Shown: positions 54,862-64,000 of the stretch, in pieces
How positions within the stretch are numbered: the first letter of the stretch is position 1
How the letters are laid out: each line of letters begins with the position of its first letter
Assembly: GCA_029237695.1 (NCBI GenBank)
Contig: CM055266.1
Coordinates: 121,076,569-121,140,568, forward strand
Length of the DNA stretch: 64,000 nt
Direction: 5' to 3'
Source of the DNA: Conchocele bisecta
Taxonomy: Eukaryota > Mollusca > Bivalvia > Lucinida > Thyasiridae
The notes under the pieces: model-generated
Seen by the model: the letters and a program-made list of their open reading frames with translations, nothing else
The model's database searches: none
What the model was told of the DNA's origin: nothing
Program-made: the position numbers and the translations under genes

Positions 54862-55746
54862 GAAAGTGTCGACAACACGTCTTATCATACGCCAAGTTAA
54901 CAAAGGAATGAGGCCGCTTCCAGACATTTCCCGCGGTTCAGGCAGCCTCTGCCGGGGCTGGTGTGAGATGCGCTGTGATTGGACAGATAATAAGGCGCCC
55001 ACAGGGACCGCTGCTATGATTGGTTGGGAAAGATAATCTCCAACCCCGTGAAGTCCAAACGATAGACCAGTGGGTTAGAGATTATCCCAAATCCCCGGGA
55101 GAGATAAGCTCGCGTCACTAGGTTACCGATGCGTTGCAACCAACCATGACGAACGGAGCAGACGCTTGAAACTGCACATGTTGGAAATGTAACTGATCGT
55201 GAACCAGGACCTAATCCCGAGTGACTCGCTATGTATCCATGCATGTACATAAATTGCTTGTTGCCGGGTGCCCAATTTAAAACCAGATTACAACCTAATC
55301 TGACTCTTAAATTTCTTACCCTACAATACAGATGAGCCTACCTCATCCATGTGTGTATTACCACACTGGCCAGGTGTAGGCTCATCAACACGACACATCC
55401 AAACCCAGTCTAGCTGGGTTTGCCATTTACCATGTACTTATGTGTATGGATCAGGATAATAAAATAGATGAACACAACTCAGGTTTTGGGAAAATGAATC
55501 ATATATATATACTTGAAAATTATTGATGGGAGAAGTATGTGATAAGGCATAACACAATGTTCAAAGTAACCAAAATACATGCATGCTCATTATTTGGTCT
55601 TATAGTATCAACAATTTCCCAGTATACCTCCAAATTCCCAAAATCTATAGTGAGTAGAGTAGTTTAGAAATACATGTACATGATACTAATTAAGACGGCG
55701 ACGGTTATAAGTCGACAGCTAATTATTACGGTGAAATTGTGTCTGA
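54862..55746. other. GC-richer spacer, no gene called
   Basis: Contains two ATTGG (inverted CCAAT) motifs near 54978 and 55018, and an inverted pair (gataatctcc/...gagattatccc). A small hairpin gatgagcctac/gtaggctcatc lies at about 55331-55386. It may hold the 3' end of the DIRS-like element, but the terminus could not be placed. Confidence 0.5.
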
Positions 55747-56821
55747 CAATCAGGAATTAGCTGCTGCTGCACCCATTGTGGATGCCACCAGACGGCGCAA
55801 TTGTAGAGAAGGCTCCAGATAACGCTCATATGCACTGCTGTTCCAGTCACCTTGTATTTGTATGAGATCAGACGGTAAGCCACATTGAAGAGCATATGTA
55901 GCGCCACCACGACGAAAGCTATGACCGGAATACTGGGCTGGGGGCACTCCACAACCACGAAGACAGGAGCGGAGCCTGTCTGTAAAAGTAGTGGCTGTTA
56001 AAGGGACTACGTTATCACCTGTTTTATATCGAAATAAAGGGGTCGGTTTGACATCAAGCGGGCACTCCAAAGCCAGCTGAACTAAGATTGTGGACGGGCA
56101 AAATGGAGAGTTGGGGATAAGGGGAAGTGGGATATTCAAAGTGCGCTGGCGAAATTGAATCACCTTGGACCAGCGGACCGTAAGCACTACCCCATCTGAC
56201 GCGAAATCCGCGTCTCCGGGTGCCAATTAAATGACGGGTGGGTGTATCAAACTGCGAAACAGACGGAATAAGAAGATTAGACTTACGGAAAAAAGAGAAG
56301 AAACCAACTAGACAGGCCGCCCAAAATGTTCTGTCTAACGAGAGCTGAAGATTCAATTGTTGGAAAATGCCCCGTAATAACTGAAATGTAATGGGAAGTT
56401 TTTGATTAGTAGCGTCCCCTTTCATTCTACGGACACCTTTGAGAATGGAAGTCACATACCAATTGTCATGCAGGGGGTTTGGTAGACCAGCTTCCAAGTG
56501 AAAAAGGCGGATAACATTTAGATATTGCCGGACAGATGAAAAAGAGAGTCTGCGAGAGAGGTAAGCAATATAACGGCCCAAATTAATGTGGGACAAAGGC
56601 ACAGGTGCAATTTTGAGTTCAGCACAGAACCGCAAATACGAGGCCCGCTGACTGTCATATGTCTTAGTGGTAGACGAAGAAAATGTGTTGCTGCGATATA
56701 GGTGGACCTCATTGTCAAGACTGACCGGAAGGGTAGTTAGCATCTCGCCAGGAGCGGAGGGGTTCAAGTTTCGCTGAGATCTAACCGGCTTGTCTGCACG
56801 TCCAATATCCGACTCTGTCAA
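55747..56821 (-). pseudogene. DIRS-like tyrosine recombinase, frameshifted
   Basis: Two minus-strand frames form one tyrosine recombinase, the integrating enzyme of DIRS-type retrotransposons. Frame one (56821 to about 56225) covers the N-terminal core-binding region (SSSTTKTYDSQRASYLRFC, LSRRLSFSSVRQYLNVIRL) and the first catalytic Arg block (VGFFSFFRKSNLLIP). Frame two (56226-55750) carries SGHSFRRGGATYA, the H-x-x-R box, and GDWNSSAYERYLEP with the catalytic Tyr. So the R, H-x-x-R and Y residues are all visible. A single frameshift near 56220-56230 breaks the protein. It begins inside the preceding RNase H frame, the overlap usual for these elements. Confidence 0.88.
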
Positions 56822-57467
56822 GAAGAAAATGTAAAGACCCTAATGACATGTGCCAGATCAGTGGGGTTTGGGAAATGTAAGGCATCAACCTTTCAATATG
56901 ACCTGGGGAATGCAGTCTTGACGCACTATCAGCGACAAAATTATGTATGCCTGGGATGTGTTTTGCAGTCAAGTGGAAATTGTATGCACTAGATAACCAA
57001 AAGAAATGACGGAGACACTGCATAACTACACTATTGCGGGATGTACCCTTGTTAATTGATGATACCGTGACTGAGTTGTCCGAATATATTATGATCTTTT
57101 TGTTTGCCCAGTGTGGGGCCCATCTCTGAGCTGCAATGACAACTGCCAACACTTCCTTTTCATTGATGTAAAGATCTTGGGCACGTGGCCAATCAATTCC
57201 CCAATTGCAATAAAACCAATCTGTGTCGAAACACCCCCCTGCTGCATCCCCACAGGCATCAGTGAAGACACATTCAATTGGGGTGCGATCCAGCAACATC
57301 GATCTACCATTGAAAAATTCTAGAAATCGTGACCACCAGAGAAGATCCTCTAGAATGTCCATAGTCAGTAAGGTTCTATGTGACCCGTGTTTGAGGGTGC
57401 GGATTTTGTTAAAAATCCGGCGGAGAAACACTCGTCCGCCTTTCACCACTCCTGCAGCCCACGACAA
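56781..57467 (-). pseudogene. DIRS-like RNase H domain
   Basis: In the same frame as the upstream reverse transcriptase, separated from it by one in-frame TAG (near 57477). The RNase H acidic residues are visible in FTDACGDAAGG, NEKEVLAVVIA, IIYSDNSVTV and VADSASRLHSPGH. The connection region GRLSWAAGVVKGGRVFLRRI precedes it. RNase H would remove RNA from the RNA-DNA hybrid during replication of the element. No methyltransferase-like domain was seen between RNase H and recombinase, which leans towards a Ngaro-like rather than classical DIRS1 layout. Confidence 0.85.
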
Positions 57468-57482
57468 CCGTCCCGCGATGGA

Positions 57483-58240
57483 CTATAATTGTCGTTTAGT
57501 AACACGCTTATGTCGCAAGAACCCTTGCAGTTCTTGTTTCATTGCTTCAAGCTTTTGCATGGGCAAACGCAACTGCATAGACGTCGAGTCTAACTCTATT
57601 CCGAGGAATGTGATTACTCTAGTGGGATCAACGACTTTCCCCCAGTGGATATTGAATCCAAGCTTCCGGAGAAGCTGAATGAGGCACGCGAGTGCCTCCG
57701 CACATTGCACTTGCGATTCCGAAATTATTAAGAAGTCGTGAAGGTACACGATTATCAGGTCGTAGCCCTTCCTCGCCATCATACGTTTAACGACTTGAGT
57801 TAGTCTATGGAATATGCCGGGGCTGAGCTTAGCGCCGAACGGAAGCCTGGTATCTTTAAGGTAAACAGTATTACCACCAAAGTTCCATTTAAACCCTGTG
57901 ACCTGTTGACTGCGTTGACTTATTCCCACAGAGCGGTACGCAGACTTTAAATCGACCTTGGCGAACCAGCAATTTTCTGTCATAAGGGCAGCTGCATCAT
58001 CGACACGGGCAAATCATTAACCGCGTTCCCGACTGGTCTAGAACAGTCGTGTATGAGGCGGACTCCGCCATCAGGTTTGGGGATGGCGGCCATAGGACTA
58101 ATGATTTTGGGCGGACCATTGCAAATGACATAATTACCATGTTCTATCTCAGTCTTAACTTGTTTAGATGCTTTATCAAAAAGCGGGCTCTTAGGCTTGA
58201 CTGATGGGTGATTTGAGGACATTACTGATGGTATATTGGG
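57483..58240 (-). pseudogene. DIRS-like reverse transcriptase, 5' truncated, mutated active site
   Basis: The N-terminal block (58240-57980) contains KPDGGVRLIHDCSRPVGNAV, the RT fingers region. After a frameshift near 57980 the palm follows: WFAKVDLKSAYRSVGISQRS with the first Asp, LPFGAKLSPGIFHRLTQ, then LIIVYLHDFLIIS. The active-site box expected to be YLDD reads YLHD, losing one catalytic Asp. FLGIELDSTSMQLRLP closes the domain. The 5' end stops at the minisatellite at 58248, with no gag region. Frameshift, stop and active-site change all show a dead copy. Confidence 0.88.
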
Positions 58241-58247
58241 GTAGCAG

Positions 58248-58376
58248 GTCAAAACGGCCCCAGTCCAAAACGGCCCCAGTCCAAAACGGCCCACTTTGTC
58301 CAAAACGGCCCCAGTGTTGACCAAAACGGCCCCATAGTTCTGACCAAAACGGCCCCAGTCCAAAACGGCCCCAGTT
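58248..58376. repeat. 16-bp minisatellite abutting the RT remnant
   Basis: About seven copies of ccaaaacggccccagt occur with occasional spacers (gtttgt, gtgttga, tagttctga). ORFs over it read as repeated WGRFG/GAVL patterns and are not genes. Confidence 0.93.
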
Positions 58377-59422
58377 ATAGTGTGTTATTATTATATGTTT
58401 TCTCTGTATATTTTGTGAATTAGAAGTGTTTGATGAGACATAGACTTCCATTTATTTTACCTTTTGACCTTTAAAGGGCCAAAACTAATATTTCATCATA
58501 GTTTTACCAAAAATAAATCTTAAAAATAAATATATGTGCAAGTTTCTAAAATCTACAATAACTTCACAATGGATCGTTATTTGCTTAGTCATTCCAGGTT
58601 GTGGAGTGCATTTTATTTGACCTTGTTGAAGACTGCAGCTGTATATGGCTGTATTGCTGCCATTTTCTTTTACTTGTCCTTGGTGTTTACAACACTATTT
58701 TGCAAATTAATAATTGATACATATAAGCATGCTCACACTACACCCACCGATATTATGACCTTAACCATTGACTGTGACCTTGTAGATGTTTACTTAGCAG
58801 TTTGGGACATGTGCACAATCATATTCTGCATTTAGTTACTCTGTTGTCGTTCCTGTTTATGTTGGGGACCCTGCACCACTGTTATTTACGCACTGTCAAT
58901 CCTAAAAGTAAAAACAATTATATATATATTATTATGTTGATACATTATAAGCAATCAAACTCTTATTTCTATCGCAAACAGAATGTATTTAACAAAAGAA
59001 AATACATGTGTATCAACATAATAATTTTTTTTAAAAATTCTATAAATGTATCCAGTATTCCAGAATAAATTAAGTCCAAACTTACTGTCACGTAAGTAAT
59101 GCAACGATTAACATATTTTTACGTTTAACGGCAGTATTTATGTATTTAATTACAACAAATCTGTCTAAATATATATAATTTATTAATCTAACAAGCAAGA
59201 TGATCCAGGTATGGAATTTCTTCGAGCCAATACCCACGTGCACCCTTAAATATACGTTCAATCAATCAAGATAGATGATAATGTATGTGTATTGTACAAT
59301 CGTAATACATGTATTATTTTCGGACGAATAAATTGAAATTCCCGTTTAATCAATATAGTGTATATGTACAGCGTCGATGCACCGTCTGATTTGTGTTTGC
59401 CAGTCACCGACGCATACTAATT
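58377..59422. other. No gene seen
   Basis: AT-rich. A 99-codon hydrophobic ORF at 58536-58835 and another at 58802-59068 have no recognised domain. Confidence 0.5.
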
Positions 59423-59650
59423 GAGATACGCCATGTGATTTTAACGTCGGACATATTAATTACATAAAATATATTTACAAAATGTAAAAAAGTTTGCATA
59501 AATTGAGTCAGAAATTGCCAGGTCTAAATTCGGCATGTACTCAGATTTTTGTGTCAACTTTTTACGTCATTCATGAAAAATATTGTGGATTTTGTAAACG
59601 TATTTCATGAAATTACGCGGATATCCGAAGTTACTAGATCACATGGCATA
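59423..59650. repeat. 'ATTTTGTACCTTCGGACATC' inverted-repeat element, diverged copy
   Basis: Ends gagatacgccatgtgatttt and agatcacatggcatatttc are inverted. Inner cggacat/atatccg and tcatgaaattacgcgg match the family. Confidence 0.75.
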
Positions 59651-60049
59651 TTTCTACTTTTGACAAAAAGAACATTCGCAAATCCAGAAGAATTAATTCA
59701 ATTAATTGCGCATTCACTGATCGGTTAAAATATGGGAATTATCCAGACGCAGACACCGCCGTGAAAGGCGATGATCCATGGAAATTCATCAAACGCGGTG
59801 CGCTGATTATGCAATTGAACCGCATGTATGCCGTCCGGTGTATGTCTACACGCAGTTATCACAACTACGGTGTTGATTTCTTACATTACTACTATTTTTC
59901 ACATGTGGCCGCGGCGTATCAAAAAATCCTTTATTTACTTCAATCAACTTTACGCTACGCACAATTTATAAAAAAAGACGATTCTAAAGCACTACCAACT
60001 TGCCATTTTTAGCCAGGTTTTTTGAAAAAAAAATCCAGGCTATTGGATT
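59651..60049. other. No gene called
   Basis: An 83-codon ORF (59761-60012) ends inside a repeat segment, agcactaccaacttgccatt, also found near 63330. It is not supported as a gene. A (gggc)n run follows at 60059-60076. Confidence 0.5.
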
Positions 60050-60835
60050 GGCGAAAGCCGGGCGGGCGGGCGGGCGGCGTCCACAATCAATGTTAAGTTT
60101 TCGTGTTTGAGTCCATTTCTTTGTTACTGTACCACCTAGGACCATCCAACTTTCACAGCTTCATAATCAAGGGTGCCTACCTCATTATCACTATCTACTG
60201 TTACTTATTTTTAACTTGATCCTTTTTTTCGGTTGTCGACTTAGCATTTTCAATGTTAAGTTTTCGCGTTTACAATGGTTAAGTTTTCGTGTTTTAAGTC
60301 CATGTCTTTGGTACTGTACACCTAGGACCACCAAACTTTCACAGCTTCATAATCAAGGGGTGCCTCCACCACATATCACTATCCAACATGTTACTTTTTT
60401 TTAACTTGATCCATTTTTCCGCGTAGTCGACTTAGCCATTTTCAATGTTAAGTTTTCGCGTTTACAATGTTAAGTTTTCGTGTTTTTTAGTCCATTTGTT
60501 TAAGTCATTTCTTTGGTACTGTACCACCTAGGACCACCAAACTTTCACAGCTTCATAATCAAGGGGTGCCCACCACATATCACTATCCAACATGTTACTT
60601 TTTTTTTAACTTGACCCATTTTTTCCGCGCAGTCGACTTAGCCATTTTCAATGTTAAGTTTTCGCGTTTACAATGTTAAGTTTTCGTGTTTAAGTCCATT
60701 TACTTGGTACTGTACCACCTAGGACCACCAAACTTTCATAGCTTCATAACCAAGGGGTGCCTACCACATACAACTATAAATTTTTACCTTCACCTATTAT
60801 TTCTACGTAATTGACTTAGCCATTTTCAACGTTAA
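60050..60835 (+). repeat. Tandem array, four units of about 190 bp
   Basis: Each unit has gttaagttttcgtgttt, ggtactgtaccacctaggac, ctttcacagcttcataatca, gttacttttttttaacttga and gacttagccattttcaatgt. Units start near 60090, 60280, 60470 and 60665 and decay toward the right. Confidence 0.92.
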
Positions 60836-63462
60836 CTTTTTAACGTACGCATTAGGTGTACGCTCCCATAGAAAGTCGGGTACTTGTAAACCCCACTACT
60901 TCAAAGAAAACGTGGGGTCGGGAAACCCGAGTTGCACAGCTGGATACTGGAATAAACCTGTCTGCATCCCCGATACCAACCAGATTTAATGTTCCTACAG
61001 CGAGATTTAATGTTCCTTTAATGTTCCTAACACCGGGTCAAATGGCCCATTAGGCGATATGATAAGATTCTGAAATTCCCAGTTAAATTCTAAATATGTT
61101 ATAACGCAAATAAAATCTATACATTATGCTATAATCAATTTTATCATTATCAGAGATGCAAAAATGCCTTTTCTCTCGTCAAAATCGGTTGACCAACGAC
61201 AAATATATTGTGAAAAAAAATTAAGATTTTTCCAAAATATGTGTTCGGAAGACCTCTCCAAATCCCGCCTAAAAATGTTCCGTTCCAATACGGCGTAGGA
61301 ATATGCGGGCCAAAATACTATCTATGATACCATTATAATATAAAATCGTATTCAATATTTATATACACCGAGGTGAATCGATATATGTATGCATTCCACT
61401 AAACAAACGAAAACTAACAAGAAGCCAAATCGCCAAACATAATCCTTATGTGCGAAAAATGAAACTGGACGTGTGAGAACTATTTTGTGTCCGCGCATGG
61501 ATAATGGTCAGGCGGCTTGACCACTGCATAGGACAGAATAAATATGTCTGGTTTCTGAACTAAAATGGGAAGATATAATAAATTAATACTAATCTTTTTT
61601 TGTTATTATTCGATAGCAGAGATATGTACTAGAGATTTGCTGTATTTTTATATTTTATTCAAAATGTAGCAGTAAATATGAAGAGCACATAATTATGGCA
61701 CCACGATTGCAAAACCTGCAATTATCTATGACATACATGCATACATATGGCATATGTTGTCATGACGGAGAAATGGGGCTTATGATCTATGCTGCCAACT
61801 CCGCTACCCAAATCAGCCTGCATATCCGCGCAGTCTGATCAGGGTCTGCACGGTTCGCCATTCCGTCTATCTCAATTGATTTCATACATAATAGCATCCG
61901 CGATATTCAAAGAATAATATTTATAACAGCCTTGTGTTTTTTTAGTAAATGATGACATCTTGCAATATGCTTTGAAAGTGTCATAAATATTCGTTGTCAT
62001 GTACGGAAGAAAATCATAAATTATGTAAATATTTTTCATGAACTATGACAACTGTGGAAATGTATCAAATTACTTACATGGTTGGTCTCATAACGGATCA
62101 CTGTGTACATAGTACAATTGTGTGTTATTGATTAGAATATTTGCACTAATTGACACTGAGAATGATTGGGACTTTGAGATTGAAGTAAGGTTTTGCAATG
62201 AAGATATTTATTTCTGCAAGGTGTATGTAACATAACATATGCTACATGTAATTATGTATCAACAGCACATTTTAATTTGTAACTTGCTAGTGTGCTGGTC
62301 AGTTTGAACGCGCAGATATATCTACACTGGTTAGAAGACTAGTGTGTTCTTGTATCATCAGCTTATAGCTGTTAGAACAAGCAATTCTCCCAGCATTATT
62401 GTTGAAATCAGCACACACTTGTTGTAGGCTACCAAGAGAGCATGGAACAATACCAGGGTTGCTAATCCATTTAGACAATGATGAATCCAGTCGGTAACAG
62501 TCTAGATCCTGATGTGACTGCTCATTCTGATCTGGACCTAAGCTGCAAAGATTACGGCCATAATAGTCGCTGGTGGTAATAAAACTCACCTGTACATATT
62601 CTCATGCACGATGGTGGAGTCTGGCGGTTACTGGAGACTCCAGCTGGGCAGTGAAAGTAGTTCTGCATGCTTTGTTATCTCATTAGCTGACCCCATAGTG
62701 CAATACAAAATCATTAACAGGAACATTAACCTGTCAGAATCAGCTTGGCATTTGGCTGTTCGTTTTCTATGGGACTGTACACATAATGTCTAGTTAAGGT
62801 TTTTTGGTTAAAACTTTTTCGTTATACTATATCTCTGCAACTGCTTCGCCCATTACCTTGAAACTTCATTCTAACCCCCAACTGTGCGGCCCCTGTGCCC
62901 AATGTCAAGGTCAAATTACTTTGAATTATTTTCTTAAAGTTTTTTAGTGTACTATATCTCTGCAACTCCTTCACCCATTACCTTGATACTTCACATGGGT
63001 GTTTATCATCATTGTCACACCCGCTTGCGGAAAGCGAGATATCGTCGGCATTTTGGCATACGTCCGTCCGTACGTCCGTGTCCGGTTAAAGTTTTTTCGT
63101 TAAAGTTTTTCTATCTACTATATCTATTTTTTTAGTGTCCATGCCTCGCCCCAAGGCGCGACATGCAGGCCACGGCCATCTAGTCTACAAAAAGTGGGTA
63201 TAATTATGTTATCCAAGTGTCTATGCTTGGAAAAAACATTTCTTGTTTTATTGAGACATTTATTTCTTTACTGAAAATAGCAAGTAGGGTGCTCTTTAGA
63301 ATCGTCTCGAAAAGATGATTCTGAAGCACTACCAACTTGCCATTTTTTTATTGAGACGTTTACCCCCCAAATCACGCATCTAAATTGGAGCTCTGTGGTG
63401 TAGATCGGAAAACTTCAGTCTGTTGTCTGCTGTTCTATTTTTTATAATTTTCAACAATATAG
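60836..63462. other. Repeat fragments, no gene seen
   Basis: Includes three copies of gatttaatgttcct-type motif near 60985-61030. A half copy of the GGAGAAATGGGG family lies at about 61758-61885. A (TCCG)-family segment (cgcttgcggaaagcgagata, cgtccgtccgtacgtccg) lies near 63018-63180, with an internal direct repeat of tactatatctctgcaact near 62828 and 62950. No exon was recognised. Confidence 0.55.
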
Positions 63463-63607
63463 AGAATAGTAGGTTAGTGCCGTGAATGGGAAAAAATATC
63501 TGGCAAGGCTCAGGAAACGGGATGGGCGAGGCTCTGCCGAGCACATCCCGTTTCCGTGCCGCGCCAGATATTTTTTTTTCCCATTCACGGCACCAACCTA
63601 CTATTCT
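63463..63607. repeat. Long near-perfect hairpin, about 65-bp arms
   Basis: Left agaatagtaggttagtgccg... and right ...cggcaccaacctactattct pair nearly completely, closing at ggctctgccgagc. It is followed near 63670 by tatcaaaaatgtttcacggc, a block shared with the large duplication (near 1757 and 53690). Confidence 0.85.
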
Positions 63608-64000
63608 ATTTATCCCTGTCAACACCTACAAATGTCTGTAAAATGCAAAAATTTTGTATTGACTGGCTATCAAAAATGTTTCACGGCACATTACGCACTG
63701 TGTTGACGGGATAAAAACATAATTGATGAATGGAGGCGATTCTCGTTTACAGCCAAAACAGGTTTCATCGGTTAAGATTAAATAGAAAATACATCTGGCA
63801 TATTATATATTCCGTATTACAATTTACAGACAACACGCGACAGCGCATTGCCTTGACTAAATGTGACATGTTGCGGCTCGGCTTTCAACATCAATCAAAA
63901 CGCCGCATCAGTACAACATTCTCTGATCTGGCTAACTAGGCCACATCAAATGAAACTTGAATGTTTCATTATGGGACATACTATCTTGTTCAAAGGCATT

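Noticed and set aside
58191..58451. ORF with repeated WGRFG/GPFW
   Set aside because: Translation of the 16-bp minisatellite.
58536..59068. Hydrophobic ORFs of 99 and 88 codons
   Set aside because: AT-rich sequence gives hydrophobic residues by composition. No family pattern or splice context.

Overview
The window looks like AT-rich nuclear DNA from an invertebrate animal, most likely a bivalve mollusc. The gene has introns with GT/AG junctions, a Notch-ligand architecture found only in animals, and is surrounded by dense foldback elements, microsatellites and decayed Polinton and DIRS-type elements. The bivalve assignment is inference from repeat style, including (TCCG)n-bearing repeats and abundant short inverted-repeat elements. 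No species-diagnostic sequence was identified.

Only one host gene can be read with confidence. It is a plus-strand Delta/Serrate/Lag-2 (DSL) type Notch ligand spread over about 25 kb (24261-49246). Eight exons join in matching phase: three MNNL-domain exons, one exon with two overlapping DSL modules, one and then two-plus EGF repeats, a transmembrane exon, and a cytoplasmic-tail exon. The exons total 1449 nt, which is 483 codons including the stop. A second phase-compatible tail exon at 48091 would give a shorter tail. The signal-peptide exon was not found.

Layout. 1-14 kb: repeats only. They include a 2-kb duplicated segment (second copy at 52.9-54.9 kb), a TAA-flanked insertion inside it, several foldback elements and perfect hairpins. 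14-21 kb: one arm of a 1.4-kb inverted duplication (other arm 31.1-32.5 kb), then a decayed Polinton/Maverick remnant with DNA polymerase B C-terminus, a zinc-finger ORF invaded by a GCT/CAG-type repeat, and an integrase. 21-24 kb: short inverted-repeat elements. 24.2-49.2 kb: the Notch ligand. Its first long intron opens with a tandem array that copies the exon end together with its 5' splice site. That array is interrupted by a 3.9-kb long-TIR element. The intron also holds the second arm of the inverted duplication, several minisatellites and a 500-N gap. 49-55 kb: repeats and the second copy of the duplicated segment. 55.7-58.3 kb: a minus-strand DIRS-like tyrosine-recombinase retrotransposon with several lesions. 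58-64 kb: repeats, including a tandem array of about 190-bp units.

The most notable observations are the tandemly copied 5' splice site in the ligand gene, a second minisatellite starting exactly at another 5' splice site of the same gene, the overlapping DSL modules, the two phase-compatible cytoplasmic tails, and the many near-perfect hairpins of unrelated sequence.
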